Positions 1-8,165 of a DNA stretch of 54,404 bases are shown piece after piece (positions within the stretch are counted from its first letter, which is position 1; each line of letters starts with the position of its first letter). The notes below the pieces were generated by a model that saw only the letters and a program-made list of their open reading frames with translations, made no database searches and had not been told where the DNA came from. The DNA comes from Planctomycetaceae bacterium (lineage in GTDB: Bacteria; Planctomycetota; Planctomycetia; Planctomycetales; Planctomycetaceae), in assembly GCA_002724315.1 (NCBI GenBank), contig PBOJ01000083.1, forward strand, positions 1 through 54,404, in the 5' to 3' direction. The position numbers were made by a program, and so were the translations under genes.

Positions 1-2826
1 GGGGTTGTTGGGCACGGTGAGAGGATCAACGTTGTCGAGTCCTCCGCAGAACAGGTACAGCAGCGAATAGATGTCCCGGGCCATCCGTTGACGGTCGTAT
101 CGTGCCCAGGCCTCCTGCTGCAGAGAATTCTGCGGAGGGAAGTTCTGGCCGGCGGCCGGCAGCGGGACGACGCTGGATGGCAGGCTTGTCGGGTGCGGAG
201 TCAGCGGCCGCATCACCAGTTCGTTGGAGTTGGCGAGTTCGTTGTTCCATGTCAGCAGGTGGTTGAGGCTGAGCCGGTAGCGGCGGGTGAAGAACTCGGT
301 GCGGAAATTGACGACGCCGGCGTTGCTCGGCAGTGCGAGCGACTGGACCTGGATGGGCCAGACCGAGCCGGGGACCTCCGAGGACTGGTTCAGCAGACGG
401 TACAGTACCGGACGCAGCTTGTTGTTGAGGGCGAACGCGGTGTTGAGTTGGCCGTTGGGGAATTCCCAGGTGCGGCGGCTCGACGGACTCCGGCGAAACG
501 ACTTCAGGTCCCAGCTCTCGGTTGTCAGGTTGTGCCGGATCGACTCGGAACGGCGGTTGGTGCGGAGGTTGTAGGGCATCAACGCCGCCAACCGCGAGTC
601 GGCGGCGGTCAACTCGGCGTCGGAATCGCTGGCCTGCAGGAAGTAGTTTTCGTCCGGGGCAAACACGGCATCCGACGGCTGTCGGTACCGGTAGTCGACC
701 ACCGTTTCCGCCTCGTCGTCCAGCAGCTGATCAACGAACGGTGAGGGGGTCAGTGTGCCGTTGAGGTACCGGTTCCAGCGGACGTGGTTCTGGTTGTTGA
801 AGGACGCCTGGTACCCCTGGTACTGGTGCCAGCGATCCACACGGACGCGGGGAAGCAGCGCGGTGTTGACGGCCATGCCCGGACGCCATTTCCAGGTGGC
901 CGCCGCGTTGGGATTGTTGGACGGGAGGTCACCGGGATGGAAGGGGTCTGTCGAGTCGATCCCGAAGTAGATCGACTGGCCGCTTCCGCGGAAGTCCAGC
1001 GGATGGCGGAACGGCCGGAATCCGGCCAGCGATTCGGGCATCAGGGCAGGCCCGAAGGTGGTGTTGATCGACTGGCCCTCGCCCCGGTTGTGGTTGTCAT
1101 CGATGTTGGAGATCCCGGCCCCGGGAATCCCGCCGCCACTGAGCAACTGTACCTCTCCGGCCCGGCCGGCCAGGTACTCGTTGGTCGAGTCCGGGTGGCG
1201 TGCCCCCTTCAGGGCAAACCACCATTCCATGTTCGCCGCCTCGGCCCGATCGGCCGGGCTGTGGCCGAACGTCAATATGTGCTGGCGAAACAACTCGGCC
1301 GGCAACTGTCCGGGTGGCCGATCAAAGTTGGGGTGCGCGTTGAGCACCCACTGCGGATTGACTTCCGATGGTGAGAGGCCCTGGTTGGAGCGGGAGATCA
1401 GCTGCGTGTCGAGCAACTGGTTGCCCGGGCTGCCGGTGTCCTCTCCCTGGTCCAGGTCCCCGTTGCCGTTGATGTCCTCGGTGCCCCCAAAGGGCGTGGT
1501 TCCGACAACCCGGCCGGCGGGGTTGCGGGCCGGGTCGTGTCGGTTGGACGCGTTGCCGGCGGTGTTGAGATTGACGAGCCCGTCGGCATCGAGCACGGTG
1601 AAGGCGAACAGCGGGATCACCTTGCGGCCGTCAGCGAGTACGCGGACGGGGTGGTCCAGGTCCAGCCAGATGGCCTCCCGGATCCCGTCTCCGTCGGCAT
1701 CCGCGTCAAACGCGTAGTGGGGAACAAAGGTCTGCTGGATCAGGTTGCCGTTGCTGTTGACGGTTCCCCCGACATAGAAACCGTTGGAATTGCGGAGCCA
1801 CTGGCCGGTCCGCACGCCGGAGTTCCCGGGCTGGTTCTGATCGGTGGTCATCGTCCAGACACCGAAATGGCCTTCTTCATCCAGCCGGTTGTTTCCGTTG
1901 GTGTCCTCACCCTGGTCCAGCACGTGGTTGTTGTTGACATCCTCTGTGCCCCAGGGAAACGGCCCGCTGAGTTCCAGCGCGTCCGCGGTGGCCTTGTCGA
2001 TGACAAAACGGGAATACCCGCTCTGAACGCCGTTGGCGAAAACGTGTCGATGCCATGGGTGGGGACGGAGGACCTTGGCCCGGGATCTCTGGTCGACCTC
2101 CCAGTTCCGCAACGGCTGTCCGATCGAGGCGCCCTGCTCCAGGGTGGGACTGCTGTTGGCGGAATTTCGTAGCAACCCGGGGCGATGGAATGATGGCAGG
2201 ACGGTGAACGCCTGTCGGTTGTTCGTCGAGTTCAGCGTGTGTCCTCGCCACGACAGGAATACGTTGTTGATGTCGGGGTAGGAGTAACCGGCATCGGGCT
2301 GGGGCATCAGCCGGACCAGGCGAACGGTGGGGCTGGGTTGGACCACCGGAGAGTCGTTGATCTCCAGACGCTGGTCAGAGGTGAATTGCGGATCGGGCTG
2401 GCCGTCGAAGTCCTGGTCCAGCGGGTCGGGCTGGCCGTCGAAGTCCTGGTCGACGAAGTACTCGCCGGTGTTGGCGTTGATGCCGACGTGAATGCCCTGC
2501 CCGGAGTGCGGACTCAGGTTGTTGCCGAACATGCCGGCCAGCAGGGAGTGCCGGCCGCCCCACAGCGCGCTGTTGTACTGGTTGCGGCGGGCTCCCAGCA
2601 CGAGCTGGCGGATGCCGAAATCCAGCGTGTCATCGGTGTTGATCTGGGGAGCCACCTCGCGGTTGCTGGTGGCCACGAAGAACTCGGCACTCTCCTTCTC
2701 GGCCCCGGTGAAGGTGACGAATGCCAGGCCGATGATCGACAGCAGGGCCAGCAGCGCCAGGACGACGACGAAGGTCGAACCGCGGCGCGGGTTGGCCGTG
2801 CAGCGAGAATCGAAGACACGTCTCAT
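1..2826 (-). CDS. GspK/PilX-like minor pseudopilin, partial (C-terminus beyond window)
   Basis: Open through the left edge; 942 codons are visible. The N-terminus is a basic leader ending at Gly16 followed by a single hydrophobic helix (about residues 17-40, motif STFVVVLALLALLSIIGLAF), the layout of a prepilin-peptidase substrate. The residue at mature position +5 is Val, not Glu; loss of Glu5 is a known trait of the tip pseudopilin GspK. It is the last visible gene of an operon whose pilin order (G, extra, H, I, J, K-like) supports that role. The body is far larger than a classical GspK (about 300 residues). EF-hand-like loops occur near residues 122-146 (two tandem copies of DQDFDGQPDP), 292-315 (DVNNNHVLDQGE, DTNGNNRLD) and 442-462 (DINGNGDLDQGE). 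Assignment to GspK/PilX is by position and N-terminus; the large middle matches nothing I can name. Confidence 0.8.
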   Translation of the reverse strand, partial: MRRVFDSRCTANPRRGSTFVVVLALLALLSIIGLAFVTFTGAEKESAEFFVATSNREVAPQINTDDTLDFGIRQLVLGARRNQYNSALWGGRHSLLAGMFGNNLSPHSGQGIHVGINANTGEYFVDQDFDGQPDPLDQDFDGQPDPQFTSDQRLEINDSPVVQPSPTVRLVRLMPQPDAGYSYPDINNVFLSWRGHTLNSTNNRQAFTVLPSFHRPGLLRNSANSSPTLEQGASIGQPLRNWEVDQRSRAKVLRPHPWHRHVFANGVQSGYSRFVIDKATADALELSGPFPWGTEDVNNNHVLDQGEDTNGNNRLDEEGHFGVWTMTTDQNQPGNSGVRTGQWLRNSNGFYVGGTVNSNGNLIQQTFVPHYAFDADADGDGIREAIWLDLDHPVRVLADGRKVIPLFAFTVLDADGLVNLNTAGNASNRHDPARNPAGRVVGTTPFGGTEDINGNGDLDQGEDTGSPGNQLLDTQLISRSNQGLSPSEVNPQWVLNAHPNFDRPPGQLPAELFRQHILTFGHSPADRAEAANMEWWFALKGARHPDSTNEYLAGRAGEVQLLSGGGIPGAGISNIDDNHNRGEGQSINTTFGPALMPESLAGFRPFRHPLDFRGSGQSIYFGIDSTDPFHPGDLPSNNPNAAATWKWRPGMAVNTALLPRVRVDRWHQYQGYQASFNNQNHVRWNRYLNGTLTPSPFVDQLLDDEAETVVDYRYRQPSDAVFAPDENYFLQASDSDAELTAADSRLAALMPYNLRTNRRSESIRHNLTTESWDLKSFRRSPSSRRTWEFPNGQLNTAFALNNKLRPVLYRLLNQSSEVPGSVWPIQVQSLALPSNAGVVNFRTEFFTRRYRLSLNHLLTWNNELANSNELVMRPLTPHPTSLPSSVVPLPAAGQNFPPQNSLQQEAWARYDRQRMARDIYSLLYLFCGGLDNVDPLTVPNNP
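1461..1480. repeat. Dispersed 20-bp identical repeat in three pilin genes (copy 1)
   Basis: The same 20-mer occurs at 1461-1480, 3994-4013 and 6143-6162, in three different pilin-type genes. The second and third copies agree over 24 bp (3993-4016 and 6142-6165). On the coding (minus) strand it encodes part of the EDINGNG calcium loop. Codon-level identity in different genes suggests a shared duplicated or converted segment rather than independent convergence. Confidence 0.85.
2393..2451. repeat. Tandem direct repeat, 33-nt period, inside the GspK-like gene
   Basis: A 26-bp stretch at 2393-2418 recurs identically at 2426-2451, giving a 33-nt (11-codon) period. On the coding strand it encodes two successive DQDFDGQPDP calcium-loop-like segments. 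The identity at nucleotide level points to a fairly recent in-frame tandem duplication. Confidence 0.9.
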
Positions 2827-2908
2827 TGTGGGTAGCTCCGGAAGCCAGCCCGGCCCAGGGCGGTTGTTCAATTGTCGTGCTGGTGTCAAATGGGTGTGGG
2901 TTGCCGGA

Positions 2909-4501
2909 TCAGTTGACCAGGGAATGCAGGATGGTGGCCTGTCTCATGTGCCCGCTGTGCGGATCGAGAAACCGGACCGTCGCCTGGATGGCCAGTGCCT
3001 GGAACGGGTCGTGGGCCGCCTCCCAGATGACCGAACCGTCGACCACTCGCTGACCGACATTTTTCGGCCAGTTGGGTTCGATCTGCCCACTGGTGCCGGG
3101 TTGGACGACGCGGTACCAGAGACTCATGTGGCGGTGGCGTTCTGCGGAACGCACATAGGTGTAGTCCAGCACCCCGTTGTTGTTCTGATCCTCGCCGGAA
3201 TCCAGCACGTCATTTCCGTTGGCGTCCTCGCTGGGAAACAACTTCCCCGGCATCCAGTTTCTGGGCAGGGTGGCCAGTCCGAGACCCGCGTTTTCGCGTG
3301 GGTGCCCGGTGTCGAAGGCCACGTCGTAGGGTTCCGGTCGGCTCCAGGGAGCCTGCGCGTCACGGAGCACCTTGATGTCAAAGGAGTGGACGTTGGTCAT
3401 CAGGACATCTTCGGCGCGACGGGGACCGTTGCGGAAACGGGTGAGGACGCCGTCGGTGCCGAGTTGGGGACTCTGGCCGAACGCGTTGCCATCCATCGGG
3501 CTCGGATTCTGCTGGTCGACGAGTCTCGGGTAGGTGAAGGCGGGATGTGAGGTTTCCTCGTGCGTGAACCGGCCGATGAACTGGCCGTCGGGAGTGAACT
3601 CGCGAGGGACTCCCGTCACGTGGCTGTGACCGAACCGGTGACGGCGGTATCCCAGGGGGTAGTCGGTCAGCGACCCCGAGTTGTCCAGGGAATCCAGGCC
3701 ATGGAAACGCGGAATGCCCAGGACGGGATCGAAGTGGGCCGAAAAATCGAAGTCGTACCAGAAGGGCCGTTCCAGGTTGGTGTAGGCGGGAACGATCGGG
3801 TTGCCGGCGGTGTTGGTTGGCTGGTCGCCACCGTAGGCCGGTTGCCGCAGAAGCAACACGCGTCGATAGAGGATGCCGTTTCGGAGGAAATAGGAGATCT
3901 CCGCGGCGATCGATTCCGAGACGTTGTCGTAGACACCGTCATCCCAATCGGGTTGGTTGAAACCAACCCCGTTGAGTCCCGAATCCAGCTGGCCGTTGCC
4001 GTTGATGTCCTCGCCCGGATCCAGCTGGTTGTTGTTGTTGGCGTCCTCGCCCATGTTGGCCAGGTTGTTGGACGCTCCGGCGAATCGCGTGGAATCGATG
4101 TTCTGCAGGGAAATCGACGTGCGCGCGGTGAACTGCAGCACGTCGTCCAGGTCGTTCTGGGGGTTGTTTTCCGAGACGGAGAAATAGCCCTGGCGATTGT
4201 CGAGATCGCGGTCGGCCAGGTTGGTGGCCAGGTGTTCACCGAACCGAAACGGTGAGGCATGACGCATGGTCCGCTTGTCGAGGTCCGAGCGGAGGGTCCG
4301 GGTCAGGATCCTTGTCCGCTGATCGTTTCGAGTGACTCCGCGGATCTTGACATGGATGCCCGAGGCGATCTCGAAGACCTCGGCAAACATCATCATCATC
4401 ATCAGCACCAGCGTCACCGAGACGAGCATCTCGACCAGCGTGAAACCGGCCGGGTGCTTCGACGAGGGTGTCGCGACGGACGGGTCTGTTTTCTTGTGCA
4501 T
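2909..4501 (-). CDS. GspJ/PilW-like minor pseudopilin with EF-hand-like loops
   Basis: 530 residues from ATG 4501, which overlaps the previous gene's TGA by one base (TGATG), so translation is probably coupled. The N-terminus has the type IV prepilin signature: basic leader to Gly19, then FTLVEMLVSVTLVLMMMMMF with Glu at +5. Position after the GspI-like gene and before the GspK-like gene fits GspJ/PilW. Mature body is more than twice the family's usual size. Calcium-loop-like repeats appear near residues 150-170 (DANNNNQLDPGE then DINGNGQLDSG) and 422-443 (DANGNDVLDSGE then DQNNNGVLD). A longer in-frame start exists upstream but would overlap the neighbour by about 170 bases and lacks a pilin-like leader. 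Expected at the inner membrane or periplasmic pseudopilus tip. Confidence 0.85.
   Translation of the reverse strand: MHKKTDPSVATPSSKHPAGFTLVEMLVSVTLVLMMMMMFAEVFEIASGIHVKIRGVTRNDQRTRILTRTLRSDLDKRTMRHASPFRFGEHLATNLADRDLDNRQGYFSVSENNPQNDLDDVLQFTARTSISLQNIDSTRFAGASNNLANMGEDANNNNQLDPGEDINGNGQLDSGLNGVGFNQPDWDDGVYDNVSESIAAEISYFLRNGILYRRVLLLRQPAYGGDQPTNTAGNPIVPAYTNLERPFWYDFDFSAHFDPVLGIPRFHGLDSLDNSGSLTDYPLGYRRHRFGHSHVTGVPREFTPDGQFIGRFTHEETSHPAFTYPRLVDQQNPSPMDGNAFGQSPQLGTDGVLTRFRNGPRRAEDVLMTNVHSFDIKVLRDAQAPWSRPEPYDVAFDTGHPRENAGLGLATLPRNWMPGKLFPSEDANGNDVLDSGEDQNNNGVLDYTYVRSAERHRHMSLWYRVVQPGTSGQIEPNWPKNVGQRVVDGSVIWEAAHDPFQALAIQATVRFLDPHSGHMRQATILHSLVN
3994..4013. repeat. Dispersed 20-bp identical repeat in three pilin genes (copy 2)
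   Basis: Identical to 1461-1480 and 6143-6162; lies in the first calcium-loop cluster of the GspJ/PilW-like gene. Confidence 0.85.
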
Positions 4502-5673
4502 CACAGGTCCCCCAGATGGAAGACCTGGACCACGTGAGGCATCAGGATGGCGCCCCGGCCGTTGGGGCCGTTCGGATTGTTGGTGGGCAGGGCGAATTCG
4601 GTGATGGGCTGCTGGAGAGCGATCTCGCGCTCGGTGGCCGTCAGTTCGGTGACCTCGGCGATCTGGTACCACCGCAGGTTGGTGGCATCCAGGATGTAGC
4701 CGCCGGTTCGGTAGGTGACCGGCGAGTTGACCGGGATCGTCACCCGGACGGTCTGGGTGCCCGGCACGAACCCTGTCGAGGAGCCCACGGGTCTTTCGTC
4801 ATCGAGGGTGAATGACCGTCTGAGGAACACGACGACATCGACGGCCGCGGCTCCGCTGTTTTCTCGACGGACGGTCAACAGGCAACTGTACTTCAACTCC
4901 TGCTGCTGCACCCGGATCTCGCTGACCTGCTGCATGGCCTTGGCGGGAGTCATCGGCATCTGGCGATTCCACTTGATCGTCTGGCCGGACACCTGGTTGA
5001 TCAGGCTGGTGTGCGACTGGCCGTCCCGCGGATCGACGAGCATGACCCGCAGTGGCACCTGGGGACCCGGCTGCAGGTTCGTCAGGGCGATGGTCCCGAC
5101 AGTCGTCATGTCGGTGGTCGCATCGATGTTGACCCTGTGCTGGTCGGGGAACCCGGAGGCCTGGGGAGGTCCGGCTGCCAGTTCCGTCCACGAGTCGGGC
5201 AACGACGCGAGGGTCTCGGCGGAAAACGTCGTGTTGTACCCCGAGTGATACCGCCGGCAGATGTACTCGTTCTGGGTCGCCTGGCCATCACCGTTCTGGT
5301 CAAACCAGCCAAACGGTCGGACCCACTCGTTCTGGTCGGACGGATTGACGTAGCCGTCGCTGTTGGCGTCGGAGAGCCTGAGGCTGCCGATGGGATCGAT
5401 GATGTAGTCGAAACCGGTGCCGTTGAGTTCGTTGTGGTTCCTGTCGGGATCGAGAACGAGCCCGGGATCGAGATCGATCTGGCTGGCGACGTTGTTTTTC
5501 AGCGTGACCGAGTGGGTCAGCTGGGTGGCTCGTACGGAACTCAGGATTCCGATCGGAAACATGGCCGCGAGCGAGAGGACGCCGATGGAGAGGATCATCA
5601 TCGACATCAGCACCTCGGTCAGCGTGGCGCCGGTTCGATTTTCGGGAGTGACCGCGAGAAGACGCATCGTCAT
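4501..5673 (-). CDS. GspI/PilV-like minor pseudopilin with two canonical EF-hand loops
   Basis: 390 residues. Starts at ATG 5673, overlapping the upstream gene's stop as ATGA, so it is likely translationally coupled. Leader ends at Gly15; the mature start is ATLTEVLMSMMILSIGVLSL with Glu at +5, typical of PilV/GspI. Two full EF-hand-type loops are visible: residues 102-113 (D102, N104, D106, G107, D113) and residues 125-136 (D125, N127, D129, G130, E136), separated by a short aromatic linker. Normal GspI proteins are about 120 residues and lack such loops. Role: minor pseudopilin in the initiation/tip complex, inferred from order in the operon. Confidence 0.85.
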   Translation of the reverse strand: MTMRLLAVTPENRTGATLTEVLMSMMILSIGVLSLAAMFPIGILSSVRATQLTHSVTLKNNVASQIDLDPGLVLDPDRNHNELNGTGFDYIIDPIGSLRLSDANSDGYVNPSDQNEWVRPFGWFDQNGDGQATQNEYICRRYHSGYNTTFSAETLASLPDSWTELAAGPPQASGFPDQHRVNIDATTDMTTVGTIALTNLQPGPQVPLRVMLVDPRDGQSHTSLINQVSGQTIKWNRQMPMTPAKAMQQVSEIRVQQQELKYSCLLTVRRENSGAAAVDVVVFLRRSFTLDDERPVGSSTGFVPGTQTVRVTIPVNSPVTYRTGGYILDATNLRWYQIAEVTELTATEREIALQQPITEFALPTNNPNGPNGRGAILMPHVVQVFHLGDL

Positions 5674-6911
5674 TCGGTTTCTCCCCGCTCGGCGTAATAG
5701 AACTGGTTCTTGGTGCCCAGGTATTCGGGGAGAGAGACGATCTCGCTGGTGGTGACGTATCCGGTCCTGGTGAAAAGCGAGACGACCCGCTTGTCGGACT
5801 GGTTCAAGGCGGCAGCACCGGGCAGGTCGATCGGGAAGAGCTTCTGGGTGGAATCGGCGATGTCATTGACCAGCAGGTGGATGACCCCCTTGGAGGCTTC
5901 CGGGCCGACGACCGTTCCGTTGGGAGAGAACAGGATGTCGAGGGCGGGCAGGTAGGTGTTGGCCGGGTACCAGGATTTCGGCAGGGTCTCGGCGAATGCC
6001 GCGTCGTGCCGTCGCCGGCACTGGTCCAGGTCGACGGCCACGCCGGCTGGCAGCAGGACCGGTTCCTGGCCCGGCATCACCGCCGGTTGCAGTCGCAGGC
6101 GGTATTCTCCCTCACCGACACGCGTCCCCTGGTCCAGTTCACCGTTGCCGTTGATGTCCTCGCCCTGGTCCAACACGCCGTTGTTGTTGAAGTCCTCGCC
6201 CATCGAACCGCGGAAACGGGGACGAATGGCCAGGTACCGGTGGACCGGCCCGTTGTTCTGGTAGGTCCAGTCCCCCTTGGCCCATACGGTGTACCAGTGG
6301 CCCTGGATCATGATCCTCGGCTTGCGGAGCAGGTTGGTGTTCAGCAAGAGATCGATGGACCTCCAGTCAGTGGTGCCGGTGAGTGTGTCCTCGCCGGAGT
6401 CCAGTTGCCCGTCGCCGTCGGAGTCCTCGCCGGGGTCAAGAACCCCGTTGAACTTCACGTCTTCGATCAGCAGCGAACTGGACGCATCCCCCTGGTGGGA
6501 TGTCACGGTGAAGGACCCCTGTTGCCAGTCGTCGGGGACCTGGATGTAGACCATGCTGGTGACGAGGTGACCGAGGTCCAGCAGGTTGTTGCCGTTGGCG
6601 TCCTCGCCGTTGTCCAGTTGCGAGTTCCCGTTGATGTCCTCGCTGCCGAGGGGATCCAGGAAGAGCCGGACGCCGCAGGGGCGGCCGGCAAAAGCGGCCC
6701 GGTCACGCGCCCCGGCCAGGTAGCTCTGGACCTGGCTGGCCCCGGAACGAATCCGTTCGCCCTCGGCCGAGACATTGATGACCGCCACGGTGACACCCAT
6801 CATCACCAGCAGGATCGTGATCACCACCAGCATCTCGACCAGCGTGAACGCGGAGCGGGATCGGGGGATCCGGCCTCGCATCCGTCGGTCGTGTCGCCGC
6901 GATGTGGTCAT
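5670..6911 (-). CDS. GspH-like pseudopilin with six EF-hand-like loops
   Basis: 413 residues from ATG 6911. The frame stays open upstream to about 7166, but that would run into the preceding gene, and the pilin leader (MTTSRRHDRR, then FTLVEMLVVITILLVMMGV) begins at 6911. The residue before the cleavage site is Ala21 instead of the usual Gly, which is odd. Three pairs of calcium-type loops are inserted at residues 92-115 (DINGNSQLDNGE, DANGNNLLD), 151-174 (DVKFNGVLDPGE, DSDGDGQLDSGE) and 240-262 (DFNNNGVLDQGE, DINGNGELDQG). Between them are beta-rich segments of the kind expected in GspH. Its stop overlaps the start of the GspI-like gene. Function: minor pseudopilin; calcium binding is inferred from the loop residues only. 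Confidence 0.85.
   Translation of the reverse strand: MTTSRRHDRRMRGRIPRSRSAFTLVEMLVVITILLVMMGVTVAVINVSAEGERIRSGASQVQSYLAGARDRAAFAGRPCGVRLFLDPLGSEDINGNSQLDNGEDANGNNLLDLGHLVTSMVYIQVPDDWQQGSFTVTSHQGDASSSLLIEDVKFNGVLDPGEDSDGDGQLDSGEDTLTGTTDWRSIDLLLNTNLLRKPRIMIQGHWYTVWAKGDWTYQNNGPVHRYLAIRPRFRGSMGEDFNNNGVLDQGEDINGNGELDQGTRVGEGEYRLRLQPAVMPGQEPVLLPAGVAVDLDQCRRRHDAAFAETLPKSWYPANTYLPALDILFSPNGTVVGPEASKGVIHLLVNDIADSTQKLFPIDLPGAAALNQSDKRVVSLFTRTGYVTTSEIVSLPEYLGTKNQFYYAERGETE
6143..6162. repeat. Dispersed 20-bp identical repeat in three pilin genes (copy 3)
   Basis: Identical to 1461-1480 and 3994-4013; lies in the third calcium-loop pair of the GspH-like gene. Confidence 0.85.
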
Positions 6912-6957
6912 CGTGTCGGCCTGGTCGTGGTGGTTGGGAATGGTCAGTGGACGAAAA

Positions 6958-8061
6958 TCAGTTGCCGATCGCGATGTTGCGATTGGTGATGTTGTCGGCG
7001 AGGACAATCCGCTTGGTGGAGTCCTGGAGCAGGTTGTCCAGGACGCCGTTGCTGTTGCGGTCCTCGCCCGAGTCGAGCTGGCCGTCGCTGTCAGTGTCCT
7101 CGTCGTAAAGCCGGGCCCAGACACCGAGCCGGGCCACGTCGATCGGTTCCTCGAGTCCCAGTTCACCGTCCTGGCCTGCCGAGACGATCATCGGGATGTG
7201 GTAGGTGGCCGGCGCGTGGAACCAGTTGAGCACCCGGGGATGATTGCTGACATTGGGACCGATCAGCCACAGGCGGAATCGGCCGAGAGGATCGTCCGGA
7301 TCGCTGCTCCACAGCTGGGCGTTCCCGCCGCTGATGAGCAGTTCCACCGGACGGGTGTCGGCGGCGGAAGTGGGAGTTGCCAGGACCAGGCTGGTCGGCC
7401 ACCTGTAGAATCTCAGCGGCCGCCCCCAACCGTCGACCAGTTCCATCAGTCCGTCGCCGTCGGTGTCCACCGCTTCGCTGCTGCTGAATTCGATGGCGGT
7501 GCTTCCACCTCCCAGCTCGGTGCCCATGGTCAATGCCACGTAGAGCAGTTCGGAGCTGGTGGTTTCGGCATCGTGAGTGGGCGGGAACGTGGGCGGGTTG
7601 GTCGAAAACGATCCGGCGCCCGATGGGTTGAGCTGTTGCAGTTTCTTCAGCACCGGCGAATCGTCCTTGGTGCCGAACAGGCGATCGGCCCCCCGGAGAT
7701 CATCGATTCGCTGGGGCAGCTGGACCCTCATCACCTCTTTGAGCGCCACGATCTTGGCAACGTCATTGCTGGCCAGGCCGGGAAGGCTGGACCGAACGAT
7801 GCGGGTTTCGGTCCGCAGGTCGTCCCGCGCGATTGACTGCCGGCGTTCTTCCAGCAGGCGGTGAAGCTTGGTGATCGTGGCCTGGGTTGCTGCCTCACGT
7901 GCCGAGTTCAACGAGTTGCCGATGACGGCCGTGATCAGAGAAGCCAGGATGGCGATCACCAGGATCACCACCAGGATCTCGACCAGCGTGAACCCGTCCC
8001 GTCGTGGACGAGCTGGGAACTGGGGTGAGGTTGGGGTTTTGGGGAAGCGTGATGCGATCAT
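6958..8061 (-). CDS. Type IV pilin-like / pseudopilin protein (extra member)
   Basis: 367 residues. Leader to Gly23 followed by FTLVEILVVILVIAILASLI with Glu at +5: a clear prepilin N-terminus with class III signal. After the helix comes a charged, probably helical stretch (about residues 50-75). Near residues 318-343 there is a tandem calcium-loop pair (DTDSDGQLDSGE, DRNSNGVLD) and earlier a DTDGDG motif. It sits between the GspG-like and GspH-like genes, a slot not used in the canonical gspGHIJK order, so it is an additional minor pilin. 46 bases separate it from the next gene. Confidence 0.85.
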   Translation of the reverse strand: MIASRFPKTPTSPQFPARPRRDGFTLVEILVVILVIAILASLITAVIGNSLNSAREAATQATITKLHRLLEERRQSIARDDLRTETRIVRSSLPGLASNDVAKIVALKEVMRVQLPQRIDDLRGADRLFGTKDDSPVLKKLQQLNPSGAGSFSTNPPTFPPTHDAETTSSELLYVALTMGTELGGGSTAIEFSSSEAVDTDGDGLMELVDGWGRPLRFYRWPTSLVLATPTSAADTRPVELLISGGNAQLWSSDPDDPLGRFRLWLIGPNVSNHPRVLNWFHAPATYHIPMIVSAGQDGELGLEEPIDVARLGVWARLYDEDTDSDGQLDSGEDRNSNGVLDNLLQDSTKRIVLADNITNRNIAIGN

Positions 8062-8165
8062 TTTGTCGGGACCGTAGGCCGGTTGGCTGGACGATTGAGA
8101 CGGCTGTCCGGGTGGCCCGCAGGAGAGTTCCTGCTACAGGAAAGGTCGTTTCTGCCGTGATGGGA

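Noticed and set aside
1-8061. Pilin calcium loops interpreted as cellulosomal dockerins
   Set aside because: Dockerins have two loop-helix units of about 22 residues and need cohesin partners; these loops are contiguous 12-residue units without helices, and no cohesin-like protein is seen.
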